A stretch of DNA of 64,000 nucleotides from Paenibacillus sp. OVF10 (GTDB lineage Bacteria; Bacillota; Bacilli; Paenibacillales; Paenibacillaceae). The translations under genes were made by a program, and so were the position numbers. The stretch's first letter is position 1; each line of letters opens with the position of its first letter. Location: NCBI GenBank assembly GCA_022836915.1, contig CP094668.1, positions 5,332,001 through 5,396,000 of the forward strand, written 5' to 3'. Positions 55,683 to 64,000 of this stretch are shown here, one piece after another. Below the pieces are notes generated by a model, which was not told the origin of the DNA, made no database searches, and saw only the letters and a program-made list of their open reading frames with translations.

Positions 55683-55964
55683 TCACGGCTTGGCTAAAAC
55701 CTCAATTATCAGTCTGCCGCCTGTGCGAAAACCTTGCTCAAACGCTGCTTCCACATACATGGATGTGGACTGTCCGATCAAGTCGATCAGTTGTTCCAAA
55801 GCATCGTATTCGTTCTCGGTAAGCTGTGTTTTGTAGTCCTGCATCAGGTCCGATATCTGGCGATTGATCTCTTGATACTCAGCTTGCTCAGGATGAATCG
55901 ACTCGTCCAACCGCAGGTTCCCGTGAAACAAATCCTCGATCAGGTTTGACATGTTATCCTTCAT
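55683..55964 (-). CDS. small DUF6809-like protein
   Basis: A 93-residue helical protein (IEDLFHGNLRLDESIHPEQ, then YVEAAFEQGFRTGGRLIIE). The end motif FEQGFRTGGRL and the length fit the DUF6809 family common in Paenibacillus; this is from memory of the pattern. Function unknown. It stands alone, converging with the lyase gene. Confidence 0.65.
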   Translation of the reverse strand: MKDNMSNLIEDLFHGNLRLDESIHPEQAEYQEINRQISDLMQDYKTQLTENEYDALEQLIDLIGQSTSMYVEAAFEQGFRTGGRLIIEVLAKP

Positions 55965-56047
55965 GGTATGGTCACCTCAGGGAGATTGTAACTCAAGGGA
56001 TGAGGTGAGATGGGAATTTAGCGGAAAATCCGCTAGTTTTTTATTGA

Positions 56048-56231
56048 GTCGAAATTAAAGTAAAGGAATTTGAAAATATCTCACATTCTAAACAAGAGCT
56101 ATCCAAATACATTGATTATTACAACAACAAACGCATTAAGACAAAACTAAAAGGCAAGAGTCCGGTATGGTACCGAATTCATGCCCAACAAATTGACGAA
56201 ACTGTACAAAGAACTGCTATATCTTCCCTAA
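56048..56231 (+). pseudogene. C-terminal tail of an IS3-family transposase
   Basis: Translating the plus strand gives YIDYYNNKRIKTKLKGKSPV and WYRIHAQQ, the end of IS3/IS150-group OrfB transposases. There is a stop just upstream, and no DDE catalytic region or inverted repeat is left. This is a remnant and marks the edge of a region of acquired DNA. Confidence 0.85.
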
Positions 56232-56780
56232 CGTGTGAATTTCATCGAATTCTTTATTAGTTAGACCATAGATATATTCGTCATAGTGCCGTCCTTTTGT
56301 AAAAATCATGTTTCTTATTCTTCCCTCTTGAATGAAGCCTAGATTTTCATGCAATGCTACAGAACCCTCATTAAATGCATACACATGAGCGTTCACCTTC
56401 ACATATCCTAATTCCTCAAAGTAGTACTTAAGTATAGTTTTAATAGCATCAGATGCATAACCTTTGCGCCAATGCTCACGGAATATCGAAACTCCATATT
56501 TAAATGTACCACATCGAAGATTACAACTGTTTGTAGAAATGCTCCCGATAAGTGTTCCATCAAGCGTTTCTATAGCCAAAAAAACGTTGTCGCCATGAGA
56601 AGTGTTTTTGGATTGATGCTCTGCCCAACTGATTGTACCTTCTTCTGACCTTGGAAAATGTAACTCGTCACATAATCTTGCATTCTCCGAATCTTGATCA
56701 TTGAAATGAAACTTTTCCCCGTCTGTTGGTGATACCGGACGCAATCTAACTTTCATTCCAGCCCAAATGTAATTACTCAT
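56217..56780 (-). CDS. GNAT acetyltransferase (RimJ/RimL-like)
   Basis: A 187-residue GNAT protein. It shows the acetyl-CoA loop motif FREHWRKGYASDAIK, and VYAFNEGSVALHENLGFIQE near the C-terminus. GAGGAGG precedes ATG 56780 by seven bases, so I prefer it to the frame opening at 56804. It may acetylate a protein terminus, amino sugar or antibiotic; the substrate is unknown. It overlaps the IS3 remnant by a few bases. Confidence 0.87.
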   Translation of the reverse strand: MSNYIWAGMKVRLRPVSPTDGEKFHFNDQDSENARLCDELHFPRSEEGTISWAEHQSKNTSHGDNVFLAIETLDGTLIGSISTNSCNLRCGTFKYGVSIFREHWRKGYASDAIKTILKYYFEELGYVKVNAHVYAFNEGSVALHENLGFIQEGRIRNMIFTKGRHYDEYIYGLTNKEFDEIHTLGKI

Positions 56781-56937
56781 ATACTGATCCTCCTCAATTT
56801 TCATCCTGATTTCTTCTTACATTATTAATAGAAATAAGAAGGTGGAGATCTCGCTCGAGGACCAAAATTTAATACGACTACATAGTTCTCATTCCTCTCA
56901 GGTATTTGGTAAATTATAACACAAGTTTAAATGCATG

Positions 56938-57347
56938 TTAATAGTTTTCATCAGTCATCCGTTTTCCCTCATAGATCCAGTTCGTCGCCTGATAGATCCC
57001 ACCGTGATGCTTTTGCTCAACGTCGGCATAACTGACGATCAACTCCACATTGGGGGATTGTTCCTTCAAGAACCGGATCGCTTTGGCAAGGATCTCCGAC
57101 ACAAATGATTGATGCTTGGTTAAGGCAACCCGTGTCAACTCACAGCATTCACGCTGTGTCAGGCCATATGGAGAACCAATATTCTGAGTCGCCCCACGGC
57201 TGAATATAACCACACCGATAAACTGGCCATCCTCCCATGCTCCCCTTTGACCGACTTCCCTGCGGGCAAGCTGCGTCTATAGTGGAAGTTCTCACAGGAA
57301 AACTTCGCTGCTTCATGTGTCGCCCAATCTACTTTTAAATCAATCAT
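56938..57347 (-). CDS. Mom-like acyltransferase (phage DNA modification family), one-base gap
   Basis: The N-terminal frame (LKVDWATHEAAKFSCENFHY, then LPAGKSV) and the C-terminal frame (VVIFSRGATQNIGSPYGLTQ, then RECCELTRVAL) join into 136 residues. One G is added in the run at 57242-57245 (plus-strand CCCC). The pattern is that of Mom-type N-acyltransferase-fold proteins. In phage Mu, Mom modifies adenines of phage DNA to block restriction. The start overlaps the ParB-like gene stop by eight bases. This pair is common in Firmicute phages. Confidence 0.75.
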
Positions 57348-57921
57348 GTTCGAATTCCTCTTTGCAGTGCGGACAAGTCACCAGCTTTGAACTCAATACC
57401 CCCAAATCGCCTTGATCCTCGGAAGTACGCGCATCAAAGTTCGGTATCTCAATCTCACCAAGCATCTGTTTCAGGTCCACATCGTCGAACCCGGACAAGG
57501 AAATATCCACGCCTTCCTTTTGCAGCTCAACAAGCAACTGCGATAGGGCATTTTCATCCCAATCACCTGACACCTTATTCAAAGCTATATTCAGAAGCCG
57601 TTCCTGCTGATCGTCCAGATCAACCACGGATACCTGCAGCTCAGTGTGGCCCAGCTCGTTGACCATGATCTTACACCGTTGATGGCCGCCGACCATATGG
57701 CCTGTGCGTTCATTCCAAACGATTGGCTCCACATAACCGAATTCCTCTATGCTGCGGCGAAGCTTCAAAAAAACCATTAGTTTAAGGGTATTGGCCATGC
57801 TTTCTGTGCCCTCTACAAGCTTTCGACGAATTGTACTATCACTGAGGCTACGTAGGAAATACAACAAAGTTTCTTTGTAAAAATAACCTAATATACCTGT
57901 AATCAACCGCCTTGCGGGCAT
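57340..57921 (-). pseudogene. ParB-like protein with a replaced N-terminus
   Basis: The C-terminal 140 residues are a phage-type ParB/Srx nuclease-like domain (LRRSIEEFGYVEPIVWNERT, then GHMVGGHQRCKIM; ending in a Cys-x2-Cys zinc-like TCPHCKEEF). The first 52 residues do not belong to ParB and instead resemble the end of a phage late-gene regulator (SDSTIRRKLVEGTESMANTL). The join is near 57767, at an AAGCTT. This indicates a deletion that fused two phage genes. Confidence 0.75.
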
Positions 57922-58003
57922 CCTCGTCTTTGATTAAACTCTGAGCTCTTTCCAACTGGTGTGTATAGAAGTCATATCTTTTGTACACCCAACGCTGTTT
58001 CTC
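57768..58003 (-). pseudogene. remnant of an ArpU-type phage regulator
   Basis: On the minus strand RWVYKRYDFYTHQLERAQSL, then ARKAVDYRYI, shifts frame near 57896 into YKETLLYFLRSLSDSTIRRK. This looks like sigma-like ArpU/RinA late-transcription regulators of phages. It has lost its start, has a frame change and is fused at the 3' end to the ParB fragment. Confidence 0.6.
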
Positions 58004-58129
58004 TATAAGAATCGTAGCGTTTGCCGTCTTGCCCGTAGCAGATCTGTTTTATTGAAGATACAAGTTACTTTATAATCACCCTCCCCCTTAATGTGATTTC
58101 AAAGTTTCTTGTTATCTTTTTATTGATAC

Positions 58130-58460
58130 ACCGCCTATTGTTGGAAGCATAATAGACTGAGGGGTTCCCATCAAATATTCACCGAATGTGAGAACATATG
58201 CGTCAGCTCGGTCAGGTGATTTTAATCCACGCTTCTTCATCTCCTACTTACTTCAAGAAGTATCTTGCCCTTGCTCGTCATTGACCAATTTCTTGTAGTC
58301 AATTGGGAAAGATGCACATCATCGTCAGGCAACTGCAGTATAGAAGGAACGCTGTTCACAAAATTGCTCATACTCTGTTCCAATTGCCCTTTGATGGATG
58401 CCCACATTTCTGCACCCAAATTTCCGTAATGCTCATCCAACGAAGATAACCATTGTTTAT
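58130..58460 (-). pseudogene. phage terminase large-subunit C-terminal fragment, copy A
   Basis: The frames give DEHYGNLGAEMWASIKGQLE, then LPDDDVHLSQLTTRNW, TSKGKILLE and, after a frame change, MKKRGLKSPDRADAYVLTFG. This is the RNase-H-like nuclease end of phage terminases. The N-terminal ATPase part is absent. About three quarters of its bases match copy B. Confidence 0.75.
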
Positions 58461-58701
58461 AGCGACGTCTTTATATGGAAGTCCTTCTTCTGCTATGAAT
58501 TTATTTAACCCATCTGTCATGCCCCAACTCACCGGTATCATGTATCCTTATTCCCGTATAAACAACTTCCGGATACTGTGGAAGTAATACTTTTATCAGA
58601 ATAAATACCATTCTATTAAATTGTTAAATATGTTACATATTTACATGTAAATATATTATATAATTGTAATGTAATCCAAAATAAATGAGGAGATGAAAAA
58701 A

Positions 58702-59027
58702 ATGAAGAAAAAATCTTATTAGCTGCTATTGCCGCATTCTGCACTTTACCCTTGTCAGCCTTTGCTTTAGAGACTGGAAACTCAGTGTCAACTAATTCTC
58801 TGCATCCTAAAATCGAGATCCAAGGATTACTCCAAAGAGAAGTGGAAGTTTTTCTCAAATTCCCAACTTCTAGTTATACTAAAGATATGGTTCCACTTAG
58901 AGCTAATTATTATGAAGGCGATTATGGTGGTGTTCTTACTAGATCTAGTACTGTTATAAAAGTAAATTATCCCGATGGAACATACTGGGAGGCACAGTAC
59001 AAAGGAACAATTTATAAGGAAATGTAA
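58702..59027 (+). CDS. small secreted protein of unknown function, one-base gap
   Basis: With one A added in the run at 58708-58713 the frame gives 108 residues beginning KKKILLAAIAAFCTLPLSA, a signal peptide that ends at AFA. The mature part (about 86 residues) is Tyr- and charge-rich and ends YPDGTYWEAQYKGTIYKEM. It could be a beta-structured secreted protein. No family recognised. GAGGAG lies upstream of the ATG. It is inserted between the two terminase fragments on the opposite strand. Confidence 0.6.
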
Positions 59028-59193
59028 ATTTAACAATATCAGCAAGGGCGAGGATGTGAAAAATCCCCGCCCTCTCTTTAGGTTAGTAAGAAGACAGCTT
59101 TTCTACCAATCTCTGTTCTATAGTTATAGCACCCTACTCAAGGATCCAAAGAACTTTATCTTTTTAATGACAATCCAGCTATGGTCGGAAGCA

Positions 59194-59586
59194 TTATAGA
59201 CACTGAGGGACTTCTGTTAAATATTTGCCAAAAGTCAGAACATATGCGTCAGCTCGGCCAGGTGACTTTAATCCACGCTTCTTCATGTCCTTCTTACTTT
59301 CAAGGAGGATCTTCCCCTTACTGGTCATTGACCATTTTCTTGCGGTCAATTGGGAAGTAAGTACATCGTCATCGGGTAATCGTAAGACCGCAGGGTCATT
59401 GTTCATATAATTGCTCATGTGTTCAAAAAGCCCCATAATATACGCCCATATCTTCGAGCCTAGGTTTCCATAATGTTCATCTAAAGATTGCTCAAATTTA
59501 CTAGGGATTTGAATATCCATTAATCGCCCATAATGTTGAATAACGAAATAGGATGTTATACTTGCTGTACAAAAACTTAATTGCAA
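59194..59586 (-). pseudogene. phage terminase large-subunit C-terminal fragment, copy B
   Basis: It reads continuously for 130 residues including EQSLDEHYGNLGSKIWAYI, LPDDDVLTSQLTARKW and GRADAYVLTFGKYL, the terminase nuclease end. The N-terminal ATPase domain is missing. It is a diverged duplicate of copy A in the same orientation, about 1 kb away. Confidence 0.75.
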
Positions 59587-59710
59587 TAAATTCAGTATTT
59601 ATTCAACATATCCAAAATACGGAACTAGAACAAACTATCGTAGTACAAATTATAGTTTACATAAGCAGATTCGTAGTATCTTGCATTAAAGTCGATTGGA
59701 GGAAAGGATC

Positions 59711-60231
59711 ATGAATATAGTAATTGAGAAGTTAAAAGTCACAGATATTGAAAGCTTGTATGAATTCGAAATTGAAAACAGAACTTTTTTGAGGAGATGG
59801 TACCGTCTCGAGGAGATGATTATTACATACCTGAGGTTTTTAAAGTAAGGAATGAATCTCTGCTTGATGAACAAGTCAAAGGACTCTCCTTTTTTTATTT
59901 AATAAAAGACGAAAATAACTCGATTCTTGGAAGAATAAATTTAGTTGATATTGATGATTCAGATAAAATAGGATTTCTCGGCTATAGAGTGGGACAAATC
60001 CACACTGGAAAAGGTGTTGCTAAAAAAGCATTAAAATTATTACTCAATACAATAGTTGATTTACATATAAAAGAAGTTAATGCAATAACAACCACCAACA
60101 ATATAGCATCTCAAAAAGTTTTAGAGCAAAATGGATTCGAGCATACAGAAACTAGTGATAAAGAATTTGAAATGAATGGGCAAATGTTAAAATTCATTAA
60201 TTATACATGGATAAATAAATCATTATTTTAA
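59711..60231 (+). CDS. GNAT acetyltransferase, one-base gap
   Basis: Adding one T in the run at 59785-59790 gives a 173-residue GNAT protein. It has VGQIHTGKGVAKKALKLLL (acetyl-CoA loop) and ASQKVLEQNGFEHTE. The start is ATG 59711 with GGAGGAAAGG upstream. The base composition is more AT-rich than the genes left of 55 kb, which suggests recent arrival. The substrate is unknown. Confidence 0.82.
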
Positions 60232-60268
60232 TCACCCATCGGACGCGACTGTTTAAGCTGAAGACCAT

Positions 60269-60312
60269 AAGCCAAATTCCTCGTTCAAGATACTGAGGGG
60301 TTAGGCTTTTTT
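60269..60312 (+). terminator. terminator of the GNAT gene
   Basis: AAGCC and GGCTT with inner CCTC/GAGG pairing, then a T-run. The gap 60232-60581 has no other feature. Confidence 0.65.
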
Positions 60313-60581
60313 GTCTTTTAATATTCCTTATATTGTGAATTTCGCTTTCTTGATGTTATTCCATTGGGAAACACATTGAGTATTGCAGATGAATTGGTTC
60401 TTACGCGCATTGAGTGAAACAAACTAGGTATATGTAATAAATCTATTAATTACTTACTTGATATAGTATTAATCGTTGACTCGCACACGTTTTTCCGAAT
60501 TCGCTATACTGCAGTAACTTTTGAGCAATGAAAAGTTTCACTTTTCTCCGCAAAATATTACAGATCTATTGTTCATACTAT

Positions 60582-60857
60582 TCATTCAATCAATTTCAAA
60601 TTGTTGATACGCTCGATCTTTTGACCCAAAACTAAAACCTCAATATATTTTTCGTTTAACCACTCTAATGCTACTTGCCCTTCTTCTTTCAAGATAACGC
60701 CTCGCTGGCTTTTATACTGAAAGTTCTCTTTTGCCCATAACAATAGTATCTTTACATATTCTAACGTCTCAATTTCACATGTACTGTCCTCTTCATCTTC
60801 TTCTGCAAAGATATCTTCAAAAGTTGTAAAAGACTGGTCAGATCTTATTAAGTTCAC
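60582..60857 (-). CDS. small acidic protein, candidate immunity protein
   Basis: A 91-residue protein beginning at GTG 60857, with GGTGGAGGG upstream. It is rich in Glu and Asp near the N-terminus (FAEEDEEDSTCEIE). No family recognised. It is one of a run of small same-strand genes downstream of the toxin gene, separated from the next by 15 bases; this arrangement is usual for immunity genes. Confidence 0.65.
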   Translation of the reverse strand: MNLIRSDQSFTTFEDIFAEEDEEDSTCEIETLEYVKILLLWAKENFQYKSQRGVILKEEGQVALEWLNEKYIEVLVLGQKIERINNLKLIE

Positions 60858-60872
60858 ATTCCCTCCACCTTC

Positions 60873-61070
60873 TTATAACGTTATTTCCCCTTTCAGTAAT
60901 TCGATTAAGTTTCCGATCTCTTCCTGGATCGTGGCGAAGTCTCCAAATATATCCGATCCCAAAGAATTACTAATCAGATAACCATTCTTTAACGAAGAAT
61001 CAATGCCTAAGTCCACGATAACTTCGTTGAAATCTTCTTTATATTCAATGGTATACCTATATTTAATCAT
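60873..61070 (-). CDS. small protein, candidate immunity protein
   Basis: A 65-residue protein. I use ATG 61070 (TGGAG eight bases upstream) rather than the frame opening at 61103. It has an alternating beta-like pattern (YRYTIEYKEDFNEVIVDLG) and a Leu-rich end. Unknown family. It lies 15 bases before the next small gene. Confidence 0.6.
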   Translation of the reverse strand: MIKYRYTIEYKEDFNEVIVDLGIDSSLKNGYLISNSLGSDIFGDFATIQEEIGNLIELLKGEITL

Positions 61071-61340
61071 GTTCGTATCTCCAATCAGTTGTGTCCAAGT
61101 CATTTCTTAAAAAACGCAGAAGAACCAAGGTAACAAAAAACAGAGCAATCATAGTGATATCTAACCATAATCGACCTGTTCGATGTAACAGAGTAACATT
61201 AATTAGGGATGAAACCAGAGCCTTTTCCTGCGTACAACTCAATTGATGAAGTAGTTATACAGATATTATGTTATTGATTGAATGATGGATTCACTCTGCA
61301 CTGGGTAGTCCATCAAACTGTAACATGACTAATACCCTAT

Positions 61341-61673
61341 CTATCCTATAAATACAACAGCATCTTTGCGCTGAAATGCTATGGGCAATTTATTTTGAAG
61401 AATTGTTATTCTTTCAAACATTTTATCCCTTTTTTCCTCAGTTAAGTTTTTTACCGCCCAATCTTTGATTTGAATTAGTTCCTCAATTATTGACGGTACA
61501 TCTTCCTCCTCTACATCAACACCTGATGAAAAGAGGTCTGTCCATTGTAACCCGAGTGCTTCAATCGCAGGTTGCCAACATTCTTTAAAAAACGATTCCG
61601 TAGCAATGGGAACAAAGAAACAACTCTGTTCAAAATCATTTTGTGGTTCATATATTACAGCACTGACTGACAT
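61341..61673 (-). CDS. candidate immunity protein
   Basis: A 110-residue protein starting at ATG 61673, where GGAGGTGA stands nine bases upstream. The open frame extends to 61871, but the extra 66 residues have no ribosome site. The protein contains YEPQNDFEQSCFFVPIATES and a helical end. A short upstream frame, ending at a stop inside this ribosome site, may be the tail of another decayed small gene. Family unknown. Confidence 0.65.
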   Translation of the reverse strand: MSVSAVIYEPQNDFEQSCFFVPIATESFFKECWQPAIEALGLQWTDLFSSGVDVEEEDVPSIIEELIQIKDWAVKNLTEEKRDKMFERITILQNKLPIAFQRKDAVVFIG

Positions 61674-61983
61674 GCACTTATTCACCTCCAAAAGTAGCAC
61701 TAAATTTGTAGTCTGGAAACTCTTCTCTTTTGAGAACTCGATCTTCTGTGCAAAATCGCAAACATTTCGAAAATCTTCTTTCATGTAAAAACACACTTTT
61801 CTTTTCTGTTCACCAATGTACTCTTCTCTTCTATTAAAGAAACGAAAATAACAAAAGAACAGATTAATCATGGTGATATATTGACCACGATCAATCTGCT
61901 GTATTTGTTGAATGATGAATCAATACTAATTAAGTAGCCTCTACTTAAATTTCCATAAAGATATTAGACAATCTTCACATACT

Positions 61984-62376
61984 TTATACAATAGCTTTAA
62001 AAGGAGCATGACCTGTTTCAGCATTTCTTAATAAAGTCGGTTTTCTAAAACGCAAACTGGTTTCCAGCTTGAAGATAGCGGTATCTCCTTCAATTTCTAT
62101 AAAAGATACATTAATCCATATAGGAGCTTTCGGAAAAAGACCTCCTAAAACCCCAACAACATCTTCTAACAATAGTTTTTTACCACCAACATTCTCTTTA
62201 GATAACACAAGACGTTTCATCATTTCATCGCCACCATCTAACATTTTCCCCTGTTCCTCAACCGGCTCTATGATAAACTTAACGATATCGCTCGTAATGT
62301 TTTTTGCCTTTTTTATCTTATCAACGGCTTTAGATAAATTAGTCGAAAAAATTACCTCGTTCATTTGAGTAGTCAA
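61984..62376 (-). CDS. likely cognate immunity protein of the toxin
   Basis: A 130-residue protein that begins 13 bases after the toxin gene, at TTG 62376 with GGGGAG upstream (or ATG 62364). It contains MKRLVLSKENVGGKKLLLED and ends SLRFRKPTLLRNAETGHAPF. There is no signal peptide, as expected for a cytoplasmic immunity protein. I do not recognise the family; the call is from position. Confidence 0.7.
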   Translation of the reverse strand: MTTQMNEVIFSTNLSKAVDKIKKAKNITSDIVKFIIEPVEEQGKMLDGGDEMMKRLVLSKENVGGKKLLLEDVVGVLGGLFPKAPIWINVSFIEIEGDTAIFKLETSLRFRKPTLLRNAETGHAPFKAIV

Positions 62377-62389
62377 AATATCTCCCCTA

Positions 62390-63597
62390 TTATTTCAGTT
62401 TAGTTGAATATACTTTCTTTAATTTCCCTATATCGACATAACCACTTCTCGTTACTTCTAGTTGATATATCTCTAACCAAGCGTTTTCTGTCTTTATTCC
62501 AGCACTATTGAATATCTGCTCATATTTTTTAGCTTGCTCAGTTGTTGGTGTATAGTGTCCTGATTCATTTGTTATTCTTCTAACATTTCCGTTTGCATCG
62601 ACTTTTAGTTTTCCAGCAGCTTGAACATCAGCTCCATTTGCTAAATGAGAATGTCCTCTTCCAACATTTAAATTACCATCTACATCTATGACAAAGTCAA
62701 CCTCTTTAATTCCATCTCGAATCTTAACTTGGCCATTCTTCAAAACATAGTCAAAACTCTTTCCTTGCTGAATCTCATTTGGATATCTATTTTCAATGAT
62801 TTGGACAGGTCTAACATCACCCGTCCCCTTAATCTTACTACCTTTCCTTGCATCAGCCGCTTCCAAATTCTTTTAATCTTCGCCACAGCTGGATGAGAAG
62901 AAGGTACGCGAAACGGCCCTTTGCCACCCGGCATACTCCCGCGAACCATCTGAAATGCCATAAATAGTTGGCTGAACTTCAGAGAAGTCAACATGATCTG
63001 AGCATACTTATCGGATACAGGCTCGCCTGTGAAGGGATGAATCCCATTTTCGAAGGCTTTGATCTGCATCGCATAAATATCTTCCCCTGGCGCTTCAGCA
63101 TCCGTAGCCTGCATCCGATTGATATCCAAATGCCCCTGATCCTTCTTATATGCCTGGAGCGCAGCCTGATCCGTAACGCCATTCTCGTTCACAGGCATCC
63201 ACATCAGCTTCCCATACACATTGACTTGTGCCATCCGGTAGCCTTTATCCTCCGGACCCTCATCATTTCCCAAGGTCTTCATCATTGCTCCCGCACCCAC
63301 AGCGCCAACAGCACTTCCAAGACTCACCTTTTCAGCATCGACATTCTCAAATCGCGTAGCGATCTCCTTGAGTTCCTTGGAGATGCCCACCATACTCTCC
63401 AGTGCTTTATCCAATATAGGACGCGACTGTTCAAACTCATAGTAGAATCGCTCCTGCGTCGCCCCCATCCACATCATCTGAACGAACATGATCTGTCTCG
63501 TCAGTTCACTGCGAATATGCTCCAACTGTTGTCTGGCCTGATCCACCTGATTGGATACATGATGTAGTTACTCAGGATTCACCTTAATCGTACTCAT
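62390..63597 (-). CDS. WXG100-type polymorphic toxin, one stop codon and one-base gap
   Basis: Joined across two defects this gives a 403-residue protein starting at ATG 63597 (MSTIKVNPE). The N-terminal 100 residues form a helical hairpin with WXG in MMWMGATQERF, the type VII secretion signature. A central region follows (about 105-245; MPVNENGVTDQAAL, VRGSMPGGKGPF). The C-terminal 150 residues are the toxin part, with GRGHSHLANGADVQAAGKLK and NESGHYTPTTEQAK; I cannot name its enzymatic class. The defects are a TAA at codon 10 (63570-63568), where CAA is expected, and one missing base at 62865-62867. A row of small genes follows. Confidence 0.72.
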
Positions 63598-64000
63598 CCG
63601 TTTTCACCGCTCATCTGATATATGATTAACCTATGTTAGCAGAAGTATTAGTACAATACATCCGCCTAACCTCCTGATTTCACTGCATGAACCCACGCTC
63701 AGAATGATTTATATCCGTCCCTCAGCCCCATACGATCTCTATATAGGTGTATACATGTTCCAGAGGGGTTTCCTTTTACGACTACAGGATACTGTGGCAT
63801 TTTACTACGACAAGCCGAAAACTTTAACAAATCATAGTATTAATGAAGAAACTTGACTCGTGTGGATGATTAGGTGTACTATATGTTTGTATAAATGGAA
63901 TATATTACAATTTAAATATTCATTTTGGAATCTTATATTATCAAGATGGGTATCAGAGCCTAACATGACTAAGATATCAATGCGTATAAATGAGTTTTAC
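63598..64000. other. non-coding end of the window
   Basis: AT-rich sequence upstream of the toxin gene. I see no frame with coding character, tRNA or repeat here. Confidence 0.5.

Noticed and set aside
1..64000. tRNA or rRNA genes
   Set aside because: I found no cloverleaf-like stretches with the conserved GGTTCGA-type loop and no rRNA sequence.

Overview
The window looks like a chromosome segment of a spore-forming Firmicute close to Paenibacillus. Pointers are a spore photoproduct lyase, a YesM/YesN-type two-component pair beside a sugar ABC transporter, secreted proteins with copper-amine-oxidase N-domains, a yqhQ-yqhP-yqhO order as in Bacillus, a methionine T-box before metG, and a Bacillus-type Fnr with a C-terminal cysteine cluster. 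The species cannot be read from the sequence alone.

Layout. 1-5.9 kb: yqhQ/P/O homologues, a secreted GH10-like protein, mntR and splB. 6.1-13.1 kb: zinc region with znuA-znuC-znuB-ccdA under a Zur-box match, T-box-controlled metG, and zur-yidD. 13.4-15.7 kb: large secreted repeat-domain protein. 15.9-24.2 kb: compact six-gene operon (solute-binding protein, two permeases, histidine kinase, AraC-type response regulator, NagZ-type glycosidase), probably for amino-sugar oligosaccharides. 24.5-32.4 kb: anaerobic block pflB-pflA, adhE and divergent fnr, with three Fnr-box matches. 32.5-41.1 kb: lipoprotein, HxlR regulator, a ThuA/TIM-barrel/Gfo-Idh sugar operon facing an AraC regulator, a second Gfo/Idh enzyme and a TVP38 protein. 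41.3-47.0 kb: msrAB, an MFS exporter with its TetR repressor and two operator-like palindromes, amj, a YdaT-like stress protein and a YitT protein. 47.9-49.2 kb: TIR-domain protein coupled to a small basic ORF. 49.6-55.6 kb: unknown gene with a perfect LexA-box match, cysK, DinG-type helicase and PL9-like pectate lyase with a cre match. 55.7-59.6 kb: decayed mobile DNA, with an IS3 transposase tail, Mom-like and ParB-like phage genes and two diverged terminase C-terminal fragments. 60.5-63.6 kb: WXG100-type polymorphic toxin followed by several small candidate immunity genes.

Two features cut across the window. First, about nineteen genes are each interrupted by a one-base change in a short homopolymer, nearly always one base too few, and restoring it gives a normal full-length protein. 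This is far more likely to be uncorrected assembly error than real decay, so I annotate these as single genes and state where each break lies. Second, intergenic regions carry repeat families: a TTATCCCC-type inverted repeat seen three times, a 152-bp tandem array next to the first copy, and a TAACGAATC-type inverted repeat before the helicase.

The most interesting candidates for new biology are the TIR protein with its coupled small ORF, the toxin with its immunity array, and the SOS-box gene of unknown function. All identifications come from reading the translated sequence; no database search was possible.
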